Made by a program: the position numbers and the translations under genes. This document shows positions 4,579 through 6,596 of a DNA stretch of 6,596 nt, piece after piece. Where the stretch lies: contig NZ_MOMC01000017.1 of the NCBI RefSeq assembly GCF_001983105.1, positions 112,920-119,515 of the forward strand, in the 5' to 3' direction. Numbering within the stretch: the stretch's first letter is position 1; each line of letters starts with the position of its first letter. This DNA comes from Pseudofrankia asymbiotica. Lineage in GTDB: Bacteria > Actinomycetota > Actinomycetes > Frankiales > Frankiaceae. The notes under the pieces were generated by a model. The model ran no database searches and had not been told where the DNA came from. It worked only from the letters and a program-made list of their open reading frames with translations.

Positions 4579-4603
4579 CGGCAGCCGAGGACAACGGCTG
4601 CCG
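4579..4603 (+). promoter_or_regulatory. Hairpin in probable lepB leader
   Basis: CGGCAGCCG (4579-4587) pairs perfectly with CGGCTGCCG (4595-4603) around an AGGACAA loop, nine base pairs. It sits 109 nt before the lepB GTG. The compact 7-nt loop favours an RNA hairpin over a protein-binding palindrome. Role unknown. Confidence 0.45.
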
Positions 4604-4712
4604 CGCTCGGGAACTCGAAGACCCCGGCTGGTCGACATCGTGTGGTCACGGGCCCGCCTGGCGCGGCGCCGGGGTCCCGGCCCCGCCGAGGATCACAACG
4701 TGAGGTGGCGTA

Positions 4713-5906
4713 GTGAGCTCGTCCGAGCAGGGCACTCCGGACCCGGCCGACATCGGAGGCGCGTTGCCTGCTGGGGCCGGCCTGGGCTCCGGATGGTCGC
4801 CGGCCAGCGGGTCACGGCCCGCGCGCGGGCCCTCGCCGGCCGCGGGCCACCCGGCCGCGGACCACGGTGCCTGGGACGACGACGGCCTCGAGCCGGCGGC
4901 CACTGACGCTGAGGCTGACGCTGACGTCGAGAGCGGCCGCGACGCCGACGAGCCCGATGAGTCCGCCAGGCCCACGACTCGTCTGGGCCGACGGGTACGG
5001 GCGGGCGGGCGGGCGCGTCGCGGGCGCGGCGAGCGCGAGGACGGCCGCGGCTCGTTCCTGCGCGAGCTGCCTGTTCTCGTGCTCATCGCCTTCGTGCTGG
5101 CGCTGCTCATCAAGGCGCTGCTCGTGCAGGCCTTCTGGATCCCGTCGGAGTCGATGGAGCGGACGCTGCTCATCAACGACCGGGTGCTGGTGAACAAGGT
5201 CGTCTACCACTTCCGCGACGTCCACCGCGGCGACATCGTCGTGTTCAACGGGGACGGGACCGGTTTCCAGAGCCACGAGTCGGTGATCGCCCCGCCGAGC
5301 AACGGGTTCAGCCGGTTCGTCCGCGGCACCCAGAACCTGCTCGGTCTGGGCGCGCCCAGCGACAAGGACTTCATCAAACGGGTCATCGGCGTCGGCGGCG
5401 ACACCGTGAGCTGCTGCGACAGCGACGGCCGGATCATGGTCAACGGCAAGGCGCTCGACGAGCCGTATGTCTTCGAGAACGACTTCCAGCCCTTCGCTCC
5501 GGTGAAGGTGCCCGATGGCCGGCTGTGGGTGATGGGCGATCACCGCGGCGCCTCGTCGGACTCGCGCGCGAACGGGACGATCCCGACCAGTGCCGTCGTC
5601 GGCCGCGCCTTCGTGCGTGTCTGGCCGCTCAACCGGTTCGGTTTCCTCACCGTTCCCGGTACCTTCCATGGCATTCCGGCGGCCAGCTCGGCGCGTCCCG
5701 TCACGGGTGCCTCCGCTCCCGATATCCGGGGAGATGCGTCGCTGCCGGTCGGAACGCCCGCTTCGGTGCCTCTCATCGGCGTGCTCGCACTCGCCGTTCA
5801 TGCCGGCGGCGGCCGACGAGGACTGCCGCCGGGCCGCGGGCGAGGCCGCGGGCGGGCCTCGTGCCGCGACGGACGACGTCGGGCGCGGTGGCGGCGTTCG
5901 CGATGA
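4713..5906 (+). CDS. lepB: Signal peptidase I (LepB, family S26)
   Basis: LepB cleaves signal peptides from exported proteins at the outer face of the membrane. The 397-residue protein has four parts. Residues 1-114 are a long Gly/Pro/Asp/Glu-rich cytoplasmic extension ending in an Arg-rich stretch. A membrane segment spans about 118-140 ([20 protein letters not shown]). The catalytic domain has PSESM (144-148) with nucleophile S147, [12 protein letters not shown] (219-230) with general base K222, a CCD motif (234-236), and box [12 protein letters not shown] (275-285). After about residue 312 comes a C-terminal extension with a short hydrophobic run (352-363) and a very Arg-rich end. GTG 4713 is the earliest possible start because an in-frame TGA lies at 4701-4703; GAGG at 4702-4705 is a good Shine-Dalgarno. 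The stop overlaps the rnhB start. Many family members are shorter (200-300 residues). Confidence 0.95.
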   Translation: MSSSEQGTPDPADIGGALPAGAGLGSGWSPASGSRPARGPSPAAGHPAADHGAWDDDGLEPAATDAEADADVESGRDADEPDESARPTTRLGRRVRAGGRARRGRGEREDGRGSFLRELPVLVLIAFVLALLIKALLVQAFWIPSESMERTLLINDRVLVNKVVYHFRDVHRGDIVVFNGDGTGFQSHESVIAPPSNGFSRFVRGTQNLLGLGAPSDKDFIKRVIGVGGDTVSCCDSDGRIMVNGKALDEPYVFENDFQPFAPVKVPDGRLWVMGDHRGASSDSRANGTIPTSAVVGRAFVRVWPLNRFGFLTVPGTFHGIPAASSARPVTGASAPDIRGDASLPVGTPASVPLIGVLALAVHAGGGRRGLPPGRGRGRGRASCRDGRRRARWRRSR

Positions 5907-6596
5907 GGCCTCCAGGCGTCGTCATCCGGCGCGACAGCGGTCTGTTCGGCTACGAGCGAGCGCTCGCGCGTCGCGGTCTTGGCCCGGTGGCCGGTGTCGA
6001 CGAGGCGGGCCGTGGCGCCTGCGCCGGTCCGCTGGTGGTGGCGGCCGTCATCCTTGATCCACGCAGGACCGGGCGCCTCAGCGCCCTCGCCGACTCCAAG
6101 CTGCTGACCGAGCGGGTCAGGGAGCGCGTCTATGACGACGTGGTGGCCGTTGCGTCGGCGTGGTCCGTGGTCGTGATCCCCGCGGCCGACGTCGATCGGT
6201 ACGGGTTACACGTCATGAACATCGCCGGGATGCGTCGCGCCGTGGCGCGCCTCGCGGTGCGGCCGGGATATGTGCTCGTCGACGGGTTCCCGGTGCCGGG
6301 GATCGACGCGCCGTCGCTCGCGGTGCGCAAGGGCGACCGGGTCGCGGGCTGTGTCGCGGCCGCCTCCGTGATCGCCAAGGTCACTCGGGACCGGATCATG
6401 TGCCAGCTGCACGAGCGCTATGGCGAGTACGATTTCGCGCAGCACAAGGGATACGTCACCGCCGCGCACACCGCGGCCCTGGCGCTGCACGGGCCGTGCG
6501 AGGAGCACCGCCTGTCGTATGTCAATGTCCAGTCCCTGGTCGCGCAGGGTGGGGACTTTCGATCGGTGCGGCTGGAGGAGACCGTGGCAGTGGCCG
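5903..6596 (+). CDS. rnhB: Ribonuclease HII (3' end beyond window)
   Basis: RNase HII removes single ribonucleotides from DNA and RNA from RNA-DNA hybrids; it needs Mg2+ or Mn2+. The frame is open from ATG 5903 to the window end, 231 codons with no stop seen, so the gene is incomplete on the right. Motifs include [21 protein letters not shown] (catalytic D33, E34), LADSKLL (62-68), YVLVDG (D127), VRKGD (D145) and [14 protein letters not shown] (152-165), then FAQHKGY and HGPCEEHR. All four catalytic acids corresponding to E. coli D16, E17, D108 and D126 are present. The first 27 residues are an N-terminal addition relative to E. coli. ATG 5903 forms an ATGA overlap with the lepB stop (5904-5906), implying translational coupling. 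An in-frame GTG at 5888 is a weaker alternative. By residue 220 the catalytic core is complete, so the missing part is a tail. Confidence 0.96.
   Translation, partial: MRPPGVVIRRDSGLFGYERALARRGLGPVAGVDEAGRGACAGPLVVAAVILDPRRTGRLSALADSKLLTERVRERVYDDVVAVASAWSVVVIPAADVDRYGLHVMNIAGMRRAVARLAVRPGYVLVDGFPVPGIDAPSLAVRKGDRVAGCVAAASVIAKVTRDRIMCQLHERYGEYDFAQHKGYVTAAHTAALALHGPCEEHRLSYVNVQSLVAQGGDFRSVRLEETVAVA

Larger units (their letters stand above)
4096..4712 (+). other. rplS-lepB intergenic region, 617 nt
   Basis: This is the longest non-coding stretch of the window. It holds a branched terminator-like structure at 4096-4154, a 14-bp hairpin at 4173-4203, the 18-bp tandem repeats at 4271-4338, and inverted repeats at 4443-4473 and 4579-4603. 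Open frames on either strand here are Arg/Gly/Pro-rich and run through the repeats and stems, so I treat them as chance. A promoter for lepB is expected but I could not pick a convincing one. Confidence 0.65.

Noticed and set aside
3718..4638. Open minus-strand frame of 306 codons opposite rplS and the downstream gap
   Set aside because: It runs through rplS antisense, both terminator-like structures and the tandem repeats, so it is not plausible as a protein gene.
4426..4713. Plus-strand frame of 95 codons whose TAG (4711-4713) overlaps the lepB GTG
   Set aside because: The overlap looks like coupling, but the predicted protein is Arg/Gly/Pro-rich with no motif, has no Shine-Dalgarno and runs through two inverted repeats. 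I judge it chance.
4812..5801. Open minus-strand frame of 329 codons opposite lepB
   Set aside because: It is the antisense shadow of lepB; there is no recognisable domain and the composition is biased as expected.
5590..6057. Alternative frame across the lepB-rnhB junction
   Set aside because: Its second half overlaps the RNase HII catalytic motif in the wrong frame. The frame-1 composition near 5811-5906 is noted as a finding, but not as a gene.
1..6596. tRNA genes, rRNA, CRISPR arrays, insertion sequences, phage or defence genes
   Set aside because: No cloverleaf, regularly spaced repeat-spacer array, transposase motif or terminal inverted repeat was seen. The gene content is entirely conserved housekeeping.

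Overview
The window reads as chromosomal housekeeping DNA from a very GC-rich actinobacterium. By eye the GC content is above 70%, GTG starts are common, and nearly all codons end in G or C. The gene order ffh - rpsP - khpA - rimM - trmD - rplS - lepB - rnhB, the long disordered or charged tails on Ffh, bS16, TrmD and LepB, and the single lepB copy suggest Frankia or a close relative. The genus is inference; the gene identities are secure. All genes lie on the plus strand.

Layout: the 3' end of ffh (signal recognition particle GTPase, M domain) enters from the left and stops at 621. A 353-nt gap with a G-run cluster and a structured leader precedes rpsP (bS16), which is followed with no gap by khpA (small KH protein). 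After a 189-nt gap comes rimM (30S maturation factor), then a 155-nt gap and trmD (tRNA m1G37 methyltransferase). A 356-nt gap with a promoter-like element and several hairpins precedes rplS (bL19). A 617-nt gap holds two strong terminator-like structures, a pair of 18-bp tandem repeats and two further inverted repeats. Then come lepB (signal peptidase I) and rnhB (ribonuclease HII), coupled by an ATGA overlap; rnhB runs off the right end.

The genes work together in ribosome assembly and tRNA modification (bS16, KhpA, RimM, TrmD, bL19), protein export (Ffh, LepB) and genome maintenance (RNase HII). The E. coli rpsP-rimM-trmD-rplS operon is known to make far more bS16 and bL19 than RimM and TrmD. 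Several features here fit a similar need: rimM lacks a clear Shine-Dalgarno sequence, the excellent trmD Shine-Dalgarno can be buried in a hairpin, hairpins follow most stop codons, and rplS has its own long leader with an exposed Shine-Dalgarno.

No mobile element, CRISPR array, tRNA or rRNA gene, or new multi-gene system was found. The points worth a second look are non-coding: the competing hairpins before trmD, the rpsP and rplS leaders, the hairpins after stop codons, the recurring 18-bp tandem duplications, and a change in codon use in the LepB tail.
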